NCBI GenBank assembly: GCA_020205615.1
Contig: CM035152.1
Span: forward strand, 113,454,111-113,518,110
DNA length: 64,000 bases
Origin: Panax quinquefolius
Lineage: Eukaryota > Streptophyta > Magnoliopsida > Apiales > Araliaceae
Direction of reading: 5' to 3'
The position numbers and the translations under genes were made by a program. Within the stretch, counting starts at the first letter, position 1; each line of letters begins with the position of its first letter. This document shows positions 9,930 to 21,501 of the stretch, in pieces. A model generated the notes under the pieces. It did not search any database. It worked only from the letters and a program-made list of their open reading frames with translations, and had not been told where the DNA came from.

Positions 9930-11140
9930 ATTATGTTGGATAGGTTGACGGGTCACAAATTCTATTGTCTGTTAGATGGGTATTTTGGGTACAATCAGAT
10001 TGCCATATCGACGGAGGATCAAGAAAAAACCACATTCACGTGCCCTTATGGTACGTTTGCATTCTGGCGTATGTCTTTTGGTTTGTGTAATGCTCCGGTA
10101 ACTTTTCAACGATGTATGATGGCCATCTTTTCAGATATGGTAGAACAGAACTTAGAAGTTTTCATTGATGATTTTTTCGTGTTTGGTGATAGTTTTGATT
10201 TATGCCTAAAAAATCTGGTTTTAGTTTTGAAGTGTTGTGTGGATACAAATCTAGTTCTCAACTGGGAAAAGTGTCACTTCATAGTGCAAGAAAGGATAAA
10301 TCTGAGGCATAAGGTTTTGGTAGCAGGGCTAGAGGTTGATAAAGAAGAAATTGAAACTATTGAGAAGCTACCTCCACCGCCATCTGTGAAGGGAATACAG
10401 AGTTTCTTGGGACATGCGGGTTTTTATTGACGTTTCATTAAAGATTTCTCCAGAATTTCGAAACCCTTGTGTCACTCCTTGAGAAAGACGTGCCATTTAA
10501 GATGGACCAGTTGTGCTTAGACGCGTTTGAAGTACTAAAAAAGAAATTGGTCACAGCTCCAATCATAGTGGCTCCCGACTAGACTTTACCATTTGAGCTT
10601 ATGTGTAACGCCAGTGACTACGCGGTTGGAGCAGTATTGGGACAACGACGGGATAAAATTTTTCACATTATCTATTACTCTAGTAAGACATTGACAGATG
10701 CTCAGTTAAACAACACTACCACCGAAAAAGAATTACTTGTGGTCGTATTTGCTTTTGATAAATTTAGGGCTTATCTAATAGGGACCAGGGTAATTATCTA
10801 CACCGATTATTCTGAAATAAAGTATTTGATTGAAAAGAAGGATGCTAAACCAAGGTTAATTCGGTGGGTGTTGTTACTTCAGGAGTTTGATTTGGAGGTC
10901 CGGGATAGAAAAGATACCGAAAATCAGGTGGTGGAGCATCTTTCGCGGTTGGAGAATTCAGAAATTTAGCAGAAAGATGAAGTCATGATTAATGAGATGT
11001 TTCCCGATGAACAACTTCTTCAAGTTACAATAAAAGTGACTTGGTATGCGGATTATGTGAATTATCTAGTTAAACATGTGCCAAAAAGGATTAACAAAAG
11101 ATGGAGACTAATTGGAGAACAACAGAGAATCATGGAATAG
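9930..11140 (+). pseudogene. Athila/Tat-type reverse transcriptase-RNase H fragment
   Basis: The RT part reads MLDRLTGHKFYCLLDGYFGY, then FWRMSFGLCNAPVTFQRCMM, with the active site FIDD in VFIDDFFVFG. It stops at TGA 10428 in the HAGFY-RFIKDF segment. After a frameshift and a TAG (W to stop near 10580), the RNase H part reads [20 protein letters not shown] and ends [10 protein letters not shown] at 10969. The spacer before integrase (FPDEQLL, WYADYVNYLV) is present, but the integrase core is gone. The residues are those of the Athila/Tat branch and differ clearly from the chromovirus RT at 31431. Only a fragment of an element, inserted within an A-LTR scrap. Confidence 0.85.
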
Positions 11141-11156
11141 AATTCAGGTGGGAGAT

Positions 11157-11980
11157 TGAAGATTGAAGGACTTATTTTAGAGTTTTCTTCTTCTTCTCTA
11201 TTTCAGTTTTGTAATTCTATTAAGATGATTTTTATGAGATTTTTATTTTATTTTCCAGTATGAACTAACTTTTTCATTAAGACTATAAATTGAACCTTTT
11301 ATGTCTATGAATTGATTATTTAGTTTAATCTAGTTAATTAAGTCAAATTGAATTGTTTATCATGTTTTGTATTTATTGATTAATTATTTGGCCAATAATT
11401 ACTGTGTTATACTAGGTAGATTCGAGAGATGAAATCTAGGGTTGGAGCTGAATGTGATAACATGTATGCTTAATTATTTGCATATGATAAATAATTAGGG
11501 TTGTGGATTGAATAAGAATATCTCTTTTTACTGCATGTAATAATTGGGAATCAGACTTAATAAATTTAATTTTATTATTTTGCATAGGGATATCGTTAAT
11601 TGAATTAAATAAAAGTTATTTGACCACTTGGAAAAAGGGTTTTAAACAACTAGAATTCTTGTTAACAATTCGGGTGAAGTAATAACTGGAGAAACTGGAT
11701 AATTGATTTGTATTCCATAATTGGGGATATTTTAGTCTTAGCCTTTTATTATTTGAATCAATTTCTAAAGTAAGACAATTTTAATTAGTTAAATTTAGTT
11801 TTCTTAAATAGAAAATCACAAATTAAGATTGTTTAAATAAAATTGAATTGGTATAATACTAGTAATTGGAACTTGTTAATTAGAATTCTTTGTGGGTACG
11901 ACACTTTACTTTACCACTTTATTACTTGTTAACTATGTATGCTTGCATGAAATTGTTGATTGTGAAATCAACTAACAACA
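11157..11980 (+). repeat. Probable 3' LTR of the Athila/Tat fragment
   Basis: A polypurine stretch CAGGTGGGAGAT (11145-11156) precedes TGAAGATTGAAGG. The segment ends in AACAACA at 11980, just where A-family gag resumes. Its last 100 bases (GTGGGTACGACACTTTAC, CACTTTATTACTTGTTAAC) resemble the end of the Athila/Tat LTR at 58615-60202, which supports the lineage. At about 824 bases it is half the length of that LTR. The left boundary is inferred. Confidence 0.5.
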
Positions 11981-12501
11981 TCTGAAAATTTTGAGATAAG
12001 CAATAGAGCACATGCGACCATTGAGTCACCGCCAATCAATAACCAGGATAATATGCATCAAGAAGGCAATAATCCTCCTGTAAACAACAACACTGGCCAA
12101 ATGATGAACTATTGAATGTATAGGAGCTTTACTACAGTTTATGTAACACCAAATAAGAGTGACTCCTGTTCAAAATGAAGGTGGAAACAATGGCAACTCA
12201 TGGCTGGTCACTGCTAAGCAATTCAAGGAGTTGGGACCGCCAGATTTTTTTGGAAAGCCAGAGCCACTTAAGGCAGAGGCATGGATTAAGCAGATCACCA
12301 AGATATTTCATGTCTTGGGATGCACAGAGGATCAAAAGGTTCCCTTCGCCACCTTTATGTTGCGTGAAGAGGCACATTATTGGTGGGAATCTATAAAACG
12401 CACTCATCTTTCCGCACTTAAGATGTCTTGGGAGAAGTTTCAAGAATTGTTCAACGACAAATATTTTCCAGAAAGTATTCGTCACATGAAGGGGGAGGAA
12501 T
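11981..12501 (+). pseudogene. A-family gag fragment, left of the family B insertion
   Basis: Repeats the gag segment of 9317-9702 and continues further with HYWWESIKRTHLSALKMSWE and LFNDKYFPESIRHMKGEE, the core of the Ty3/gypsy gag (capsid) domain. It is interrupted at 12501 by the family B LTR; the same reading continues at 26991. The final bases GGAAT (12497-12501) are the left copy of the target duplication. Confidence 0.85.
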
Positions 12502-13161
12502 TGTGACAACCCGAGAATTTGGATATTTATTAAAATATTATAATATTGAATTAAGGTTAAATAATAATCCTAGACAGAAAATAAATGAATGGATTTGACA
12601 TTTCTGAGAAGAAATTTTATGGATTTAAAAATTTTTGTGGTGAATTATTCAGCATTAAGGGTATAAGTGTATATGTATCTGTGTATGTGGTTTTATGTGT
12701 GAAATATGTGCTTAAGGGTCAAGGATTGACCAGATAACTTATATCAGTGGCAAACCCTAGTATTTATTAAGAATGCCAACGTTCAGTTAGAAAACCCTAG
12801 CAATGGAATAGAAACCCTAGTACCAGCTCTAGAAACCCTAATCTAATTAGGAAATCCTAATTATAATTTAGAAATCCTAATTTAATTTTTTTCTATTTTA
12901 AAACCTAAATTAAAAATCCTAGAAAATTATTTTTTTTAACCTTAGGGTTAAACCCTAAGGGTCCAAAACCTAAGGGTTGTAGCAAATGTCAAATGTACCA
13001 TTAAAATGGATAGCAAAATGACCAAGTTGCCCTTTGATACATTATTGGAGATAACTTGTAGATTTTGCCCTAGTTGTAGTTGGTAAACAACTCTAGCTAG
13101 CCACGTGACTAAAAATAACAGCAATCAACCACATTATATCAGCCAACTTCATTACACTTAG

Positions 13162-13172
13162 TTATTTATAGA
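13162..13172 (+). promoter_or_regulatory. TATA box of family B LTR 1
   Basis: TTATTTATAGA followed by a GAGAGAGAAAGTC leader. The same block recurs in LTR 2 (about 18590) and LTR 3 (about 24080), marking the U3/R boundary and the likely transcription start some 30 bases on. Confidence 0.6.
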
Positions 13173-14090
13173 TCAAAGAGAGAGAAAGTCAACAAAGCTT
13201 GCTCATTCGCTATCTTACACTCAACCAAACTTTTCTCTCTCTTTACCCACGAAATCCATAAGTGGATCAGTCCTTAGAATGATCCATAGTATCTCAAAAA
13301 CAGATCATGATGATCAGATTCAAGGATCAAAGCCTAAAGAGGTATAAACCCTAAATTTGCTAAATCTTGTTAGATGATATGATTTGTTGTTTTAAGTTGT
13401 GTATTAGGGTGTTATTTAGTGATTTGGGTTATTACATCCTAGATCCATAACATCTGGATGCACGAATTTGAAGTTTTCAAAAATCTGGAAAACTGGAAAA
13501 ATATTGTATGACAGTCTAATGTTAGGGCTTCTAGATCTCTTTGTGTTAGTTGTTTGTTGTGTTTATGGTTATATATGTGTTCTATGTTGTTAGGGCTTTG
13601 ATATAGAACTTGAATCAAGACCAGATCATGTATAGATTGTAAGATATAAGCGGTCAAAGTACGTTGACCGAGCGTGAATTCTGGAAATTTGGGAAAACCC
13701 AGAATTTCTAACAACGTTTTACAGGGCTTGAATCTTGTTGTGTTTAAAGTATTAGGCAGTGTTAGTGATTTGATCATGTAATCTGACATGAGAACTACAT
13801 ATTCAAGCCTTTATATGACCCAGATCTGTAGCAAGATCAAAGATACGACTGGTCAAACATAGATTGACCAAACTGCTCAAGAACATTTCTGGAAAACCCA
13901 GAAATGCTCAAGAGCAAGTTTTCTTACATAGGTTGACCGGCCAAGATCTCTTAGATGTGATGATGATATACTGATCTAATATTGTATTATTGTACCCTGG
14001 CATCTTTTCTACATGTTTAAACCATTAGATCACATGGAGTAAACTCAGAATCAAATATACCAAGCTTCAAAGTAGGACCCTTGAAACTGC

Positions 14091-14121
14091 TTGAGTTTCT
14101 GGGCAACCTAGAAACTCAAGA
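14091..14121. other. Hairpin in family B LTR 1
   Basis: CTTGAGTTTCTGGG, loop CAA, then its reverse complement with one T for C change, leaving a G-U pair in RNA. Confidence 0.75.
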
Positions 14122-16064
14122 ACACGTCTGACAAGATCTTTGGTGGCTTAGATCTTTCTGTGGTGTTATGTATTAATCGTGAAACTTGCTTCTAGTAGTA
14201 GTGTTACACTTATAATACAATCCTAATACAAATTACCAGACAAGAATCAACAAGAACCTAGATCTATTACTGGTCAAACTAGCTAACCTGCAAACTGGGC
14301 ATGAAGATCTGGGCATGCTCAAGAACACATTCAGCGACGGTTTTTTCGCCTATAGAACATTTAGCGACACTTAATTTCTGAAAATTATTATTTTATTAAA
14401 TAATTAGAGAAATTTAGTTTTAAATTATTAAAATACATAATAAATTACTAAAAATTATTTTTAAGTCCAAAAATGAGTTTTTAATTATTTTGAATATATT
14501 TCATTAATATTTAATATTTTTGGAATATTAATGGTATTTAATTTATTTAATTATAATATTAAATAAATTATTTAAAAATGATTTTAATACTTGAAAAATC
14601 ATGAAAAATTATATTATGGTATAATAAAATATTTTAAGTTATTTTGAAGACTTTTAATATTTTGAGATGAATTTAATTAATAAATTAGTATTAATGATAA
14701 TTAATTTATTTAATAAATATATTAAATAAATTACGTAAATATAGAATTTATGATTTAAAAATTATATAAAAATTATTTAAGTGTTATAAAATATTTTAAG
14801 TTATAAAATATAACTTTTGATATTTTGTCATGAAAAAATTAATATTTAATATTAATGGCGGTTATCGGATAATGGATTTAAAGGTTTAAAAATCATATAA
14901 ATACGATTTTAAGGTATTAAAAATACTTTGATATATTATAAATAAATTATAATATTATGACATGTATTTCATTAATATTTGGCATTTAATAAATATTAAT
15001 GATAATAGAATATTGTAGTAATTAAATTAGATTAATATGATATTAATGATTGAAAAATCATGATAAATGGTAATAATTATCTGAAAATTATTACGAGCTT
15101 ATGAAAAATATTTTTACTAATAATAAATTATCTAATATAATTGTTAAGTGTTTAGGCAGAGTTTAATTGTACTTAAACTCGATAATTCTCCGACTAGGCC
15201 GTGGGGATGTCAGAATTGTGCCGGATTCAACTCAGACTGCAATAGTTTGACTTGATACTAGGTCTTATATGTTGTAAAGACTGATAAGATTATGTGTTAA
15301 TGTGTTTAGGTTATTTTAAAATTGTGATGATATTATTCTAATTTGTATATCGATATTATTTATATATTAGGTCTTCAGACAAAGCTTAATAAATTGTGTA
15401 ACAGTAATCGATCGAACGTGCAAGTTTCTTATACTCACTTATTGTGCAAGTTTTCCTTAACTCAACTTTGAGTTGTTTATTCAAATATATTTATGGATAA
15501 TCATTCCTGATTACCATGTCTATGAATTGGTTAAGCGTACTCTGTGTATATTGAATGTAATCATCAGGTATGTAAGGCTAATCACCTTCATTACCATTTA
15601 GTCCAGATATAATTGATATGTTCTTGTTCAATGTTTGTTCAGCTATGATAGTTTGTTCATGCTAGTTCACAATTATACTGTTGAATGTTAGCCAGCTATT
15701 ATTCAAATTCTTTCAGTCATGATATATTATACATTAAACTTAAACTTGATGGGCAAACTTGTTGCTCACCCTTGCTATATCATGATAAACATTGCAGATT
15801 AGGCGAATACGTCAGATACAAGGAAAAGTCAAAGCCAAGTTTAGCATGGGACTATGTGTGCAGCTAGATTTGTAACAGTATTGTATAATAATAACATTGT
15901 GTGTTAGATAAGATATTGATTTAGGTATTATGTGAAGGTTCTCGACCATGGGATTAGTGTGTAATGTTTAATGTATAAACAATCTATGTTTATATCTTCC
16001 GCAATAGTTATAAAATAGAATACTAGATCCTTGGTGATTAGGACCGGGATTTGGGGATGCTATA

Positions 16065-17965
16065 GTTGGTATCAAAGCTGTTGGTTATGAATCTTAGGTA
16101 GGGTTACCTGAGACTAATAACAACAGTGATTAGGATTTAATCTAACTCATATAGAGTTAGTGAGTCGATAAGATTCAAAGACGAATCTCAGCGGGTTATA
16201 AAGACACGGAGTTGCCTAACTCTGTTAATAAAGGTGAACAGTAATGGTGAATAGATAGAGTCTAAAATACTAAAGGTGCAAGGATAGGAGATCGTCAAAC
16301 AAAACGATCATAATATAGAAATTAATCGTAATATATACGATGAGATCACCCCGTGATCTGAAAAAGTTATAACAGGGAATAGAATCAATCAAATGATTGA
16401 AAAGTCTACAACAAAGATTGTTGTGTGTCATTTGTACTATGAATTGGTACAGATTCAGGAAATGATTATGAATACGAGTTGAATGAAATTCGTATTGAGA
16501 AGGGATTTAGTATTAGGTGGGGATTTCAAGTGAGGACTCATGTCAACAGCTGAGTTGTATGATTCCTTGTTATAGACGGGGAATTGTACTTGGTGTAAAA
16601 ACTACTTAGTTTCTGGCACTGATAATCATTGAAATGTATGTGTCGCGCTATTTGCCATATACCTGTTAAGAAGGTGATTTTTTTCTCAGGTGTATAATAA
16701 ATAGATAGGTTATAGGTAGAGAATATAAGGTTAAGTACGAGTTCTTAAAACTCATACTTATGGTACGTTCGTGACTTATGATTATATGAAATGTTTATGA
16801 ACCCCTTAGCGAATGGACGCCAAAGGTCTGACTAGGACAAGTTCTTAAACTCATATGATTGTGGAAAGTTCCTGAACTCATAAGTGTGTTAGGTTTGATG
16901 AACTGGGTATAGTTTTGTGTGAATGGAGTATTGAGGATAATAGGAATAGATAGACTGTTTAAGCATTTGATCATTAGTGGAGACATAGGTTTTCCAAATC
17001 TCCTAGATATGCTAAACTTCGAACTTTTTGGACATCAAGCTAAATACGTACTATGTGTTTTTGAAAATGAATTTTTATTCTCAACTTTTGGTGACCATTG
17101 TGTATGTGTGGACTTCGGGCCACTGACACCTTGTTACCTGTTGAGATGATAAAACAGATTTGCAATGATTTTTGAACGGTTTAAGGAATAGTCTATGCTA
17201 ATTGTTACGGCTAGATGAAAATGATTTGAAATATCAAAATTTATTTTTATTTATCACTTATGTACCATATAACCTGGTGCAGAGATGATAAAAAAGTTGA
17301 TGAAGTCGTAAATACAGGAATACTTAGTGTTAAATTTGATCTATAATTATTATTCCACTATTGTATGATGTGTTATAACAAAGTCACTCGATGACGGCAT
17401 CCTCAAAAGGGCTGTTAATACAGTACGACATCATGACGTCATTTTCAATAATATTTTAAATTTTTAATTTGCCAACGGGGTTTGGCTATACCTTAATATT
17501 CTTTTGAAATTGATTATTGATATGAGTCTAAGCTATTTGATTTAGCTAGACCAACGTTTATGAAAACTCTAAGCGTTCTTTGAAATTTTTTTGAATAAAA
17601 TTATTTTGGTGTGGATTTCGATAAAGACTGAGGTAAAAAATTTTTGTGCGCCTGAGGCGGATGGAATAGAAGGAAAAGGGAATAATTGTTCCAACCGGTG
17701 AAAGATTGGCGATCAAGACAGGCATATACGGGCTAATTACCCACTATATCTGTAAGATAAGACGGTTTGCGGATGAATTTTTGTATAAACCTTTTGCGAA
17801 AATGACAGATAATTGTCTATATAACTCCTCAGCACTATTTGAAAATTTTTACTCTTGTGAGGGATGTATTGGGTAGTATGTGATGCTGTTTATGAATGAT
17901 GTATGGTGCATGGTATAAGGTGTAAGTTGAATTTCGAAGACGAAATTTTTAGAAGAAGGGGTGAA
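16065..17965 (+). repeat. Family B internal region 1
   Basis: Starts GTTGGTATCAAAGCTG, an imperfect methionine-tRNA primer site (one change from TGGTATCAGAGC). It ends with a purine tract next to LTR 2. No polymerase or gag motif was found in any frame. A 76-codon open frame at 16919-17149 starts with GTG, not ATG, and shows no sign of selection. Confidence 0.8.
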
Positions 17966-20900
17966 TGTGACAACCCGAGAATTTGGATATTTATTAAAAT
18001 CTTATAATATTGAATTAAGGTTAAATAATAATACTAGACACAAAATAAGTGAATGGATCTGACATTTCTAGGAAGAAATTTTATGGATTTAAAAATTTTT
18101 GTAGTGAATTATTCATAATTAAGGGTATACGTGTATATGTATCTGTATATGTGGTTTTTTGTGTGAAGTATGTCATTAAGGGTCAAGGATTGACCAGATA
18201 ACTTATATCAGTGGCAAACCCTAGTCTTTATTAAGAACGTCAACGTTCAGTTAGAAAACCGTAGCAATGGAATAGAAACCCTAGTACCGGCTTTGGAAAC
18301 CCTAATATAATTAGGAAATCCTAATTTATTTTTTTTCTATTTTAAAACCTAAATTAGAAATTATAGAAAATTATTTTATTAACCTTAAGGTTAAACCCTA
18401 AGGGTTGTAGCAAATGTCAAATGTGCCATTAAAATGGATAGCAAAATGACCAAGTTGCCCTTTGATACATTATTGGAGATAACTTGTAGATTTTGCCCTA
18501 GTTGTAGTTGGTAAATAACTCTAGCTAGCCATGTGACTGAAAATCACAGCAATCAGCCACATTATATCAGCCAACTTCATTACACTTAGTTATTTATAGA
18601 TCAAAGAGAGAGAAAGTCAACAAATCTTGTTCATTTGCTATCTTACAATCAACCAAACTTTTCTCTCTCTTTACCCATGAAATCCATAAGTGAATCAGTC
18701 CCTAGAATGATCCATAGTATCTCAATAACAGATCATGATGATCATATTCAAGGATCAAAGCCTAAAGAGGTATAAACCCTAAATTTGCTAAATCTTGTTA
18801 GATGATATGATTTGTTGTTTTAAGTTGTGTATTAGGGTGTTATTTAGTGATCTGGGTTGTTACATCCTAGATCCATAACATTTGGATGCACGAATTTGAA
18901 GTTTTCAAAAATCTGGAAAACTGGAAAAATATTGTATGACAATCTAATGTTAGGGCTTCTAGATCTCTCTATGTTAGTTGTTTGTTGTGTTTAAGGTTAT
19001 ATATCTGTTCTATGTTGTTAGGGCTTTGATTTGGAACTTGAATCAAGCCTAGATCATGTATAGATTTTAAGATATAAGCGGTCAAAGTACGTTGACCGAG
19101 CGTGAATTCTTGAAATTTGGGCAAACCCAGAAACCCAGAATTTCTGACAACGTTTTGCAAGGCTTGAATCTTGTTGTATTTAAAGTATTAGGTCGTGTTA
19201 GTGCTTTGATCATGTAGTCTAACATGAGGACTACACATTCAAGCCTTTATATCACCCAGATCCGTAGCAGGATCAAAGATACGACTGGTCAAACATAGGT
19301 TTACCAAACTGCTCAAGAACATTTCTAGAAAACCTAGAAATGCTCAAGAGCAAGTTTTCTGACATAGGTTGACCGGCCAAGATCTCTTAGACGTGATGAT
19401 GATATACTGATCTAATGTTGTATTATTGTACCCAGACATCTTTTCTACATGTTTGAACCATTAGATCACATGGAGTAAACTCATAATCAAATATACCAAG
19501 CTTCAAAGTAGGACCCTTGAAACTGCTTGAGTTTCTAGGCAACCCAGAAACTCAAGAACACGTCTGACAAGATCTTTGGTGGCTTAGATCTTTTTGTGGT
19601 GTTATGTATTAGTCATGAAAATTGCTTCTAGTTGGAGTGTTACACTTATACTACAATCCTAATACAAATTATCAGCCCATAATCAACAAGAACCTAGATC
19701 TATTACTAGTCAAACTAGCTATCCTGAAAACTGGGCATGAAGATCTGGGCAGGCTCAAGAACACATTTAGCGACGGATTTATCGCATATAGCACCTTTAG
19801 CAACAATTAATTTCTGAAAATTATTATTTTATTAAACAATTAGAGAAAATTAGTTTTAAATTATTAAAAAAACATAATAAATTACTAAAAACTATTTTAA
19901 ATTCCAAAAATGAGTTTTTAATTATTACGAATATATTTTATTAATATTTAATATTTTTGGAATATTAATGGTATTTAATTTATTTAATTATAATATTAAA
20001 TAAATTATTTAAAAATGATTTTAATACTTGAAAAATCATGAAAAATTATATTATGGTATAAGAAAATATTTTAAGTTATTTTGATGACTTTTAATATTTT
20101 GAGATGAATTTCATTAATAAATTAGTATTAATGATAATTAATTTATTTAATAAATATATTAAATAAATTATGGAAAAATAAATTTATGATTTAAAAATTA
20201 TATAAAAATTATTTAAGTGTTATAAAAATATTTTAAGTTATAAAATATAACTTTTGATATTTTGTCATGCAGAACATTAATATTTTATAGTAATGGCGGT
20301 TATCGAATAATGGATTTAAAGGTTTAAAAATCATATAAATACGATTTTAGGTATTAGAAATACTTTGATATATTATAAATAAATTATAATATTATGACAT
20401 GTATTTTATTAATATTTGATATTTAATAAATATTAATGATAATAGAATATTGTGGTAATTAAATTAGATTAATATGATATTAATGATTGAAAAATCATGA
20501 TAAATGGTAATAATTATCTGAAAATTATTACGAGGTTATGAAAAATATTTTTACTGATTATAAATTATCTACGATAATTGTTAAGTGTTTAGGCAGAGTT
20601 TCATTGAACTTAAACTCAATAATTCGCCGACTAGGCCGTGGGGATGTCAAAATTGTGCCGGATTCAACTCAGACTACAATAGTTTGACTTGATACTAGGT
20701 CTTATGTACTGTATAGAATGATAAGATTATGTGTTAATGTGTTTAGGTTATTTTAAAATTGTAATGATATTATTCTAATTTGTATATCGATATTATTTAT
20801 ATATTAGGTCTTCAGACAAAGCTTAATAAATTGCGTAACAGTAATCGACCGAACATGCAAATTTCTTATACTCACTTATTTTGAAAGTTTTCCTTAACTC

Positions 20901-21501
20901 AACTTTGAGTTGTTGATTCAAATATACTTATGGATAATCATTGTTGATTACCATGTTTATGAATTATTAAATCGTACTCTGTGCATATTGGATGTAATCA
21001 TCAGGTATGAAAGGCTGATCACCTTCATTACCATTTACTCCAGATATAATTGATATGTTCTTGTTAATGCTTGTTCAACTGTGATAGTTTGTTCATGCTA
21101 GTTCAGAATTATATTGTTGAATGTTAGACAGCTATTATTCAAATTCTTTCAGTCATGATATATTCTCAATTAAACTTAAAATTGCTGGGCAAACTTGTTG
21201 ATCACCCTTGCTATATCATGATAAACATTGCAGATTAGGCGAATACGTCGGATACAAGGAAAAGTCAAAGCCAAGTTAAGCTTGGGACTATGTGTTCAGC
21301 TAGATTTGTAACAGTATTGTATAATAATAACATTGTGTGTTAGATAGGATATTGATTCAGGTATTATGTGAAGGTTCTCGACCTTGGGATTAGTGTGTAA
21401 TGTTTAATGTATAAACAATTTATGTTTATATCTTTCGCAATAGTTATAGAAATAGTACACTTGATCCTTGGTGATTAGGACCAAGATTTGGGGATGCTAC
21501 A
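17966..21501 (+). repeat. Family B LTR 2 (middle)
   Basis: Starts TGTGACAACCCGAG and ends GATGCTACA. It is flanked by internal sequence on both sides, so it serves as the 3' LTR of unit 1 and the 5' LTR of unit 2. It shares most diagnostic differences with LTR 3, including an 8-bp segment near 19130 absent from LTR 1, but lacks a GGGTCCAAA-type piece near 18400 that LTRs 1 and 3 have. Confidence 0.88.
19526..19556. other. Hairpin in family B LTR 2
   Basis: Same 14-bp inverted repeat as at 14091, with one mismatch in the left arm (CTAGG for CTGGG). Confidence 0.75.

Larger units (their letters stand above)
12502..16064 (+). repeat. Family B LTR 1
   Basis: Contains several AAACCCTA (telo-box) motifs at about 12750-12955, a TATA box TTATTTATAGA at 13162-13172, GA- and CT-rich leader tracts, W-box inverted repeats (13651-13670, 13851-13869) and a hairpin at 14091-14121. 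It is followed directly by GTTGGTATCAAAGC. It is the most divergent of the three: an 8-bp segment (an extra ACCCAGAA-type repeat near 13695) shared by LTRs 2 and 3 is absent here. Confidence 0.88.

Noticed and set aside
12159..12509. Minus-strand 103-codon frame opposite gag
   Set aside because: Shadow of the gag coding strand with no independent motif.
16919..17149. 76-codon open frame conserved in both family B interiors (also 22356-22586)
   Set aside because: It starts with GTG, has no known motif, and between the two copies 7 codons change the residue against 1 silent change, so there is no sign of purifying selection.
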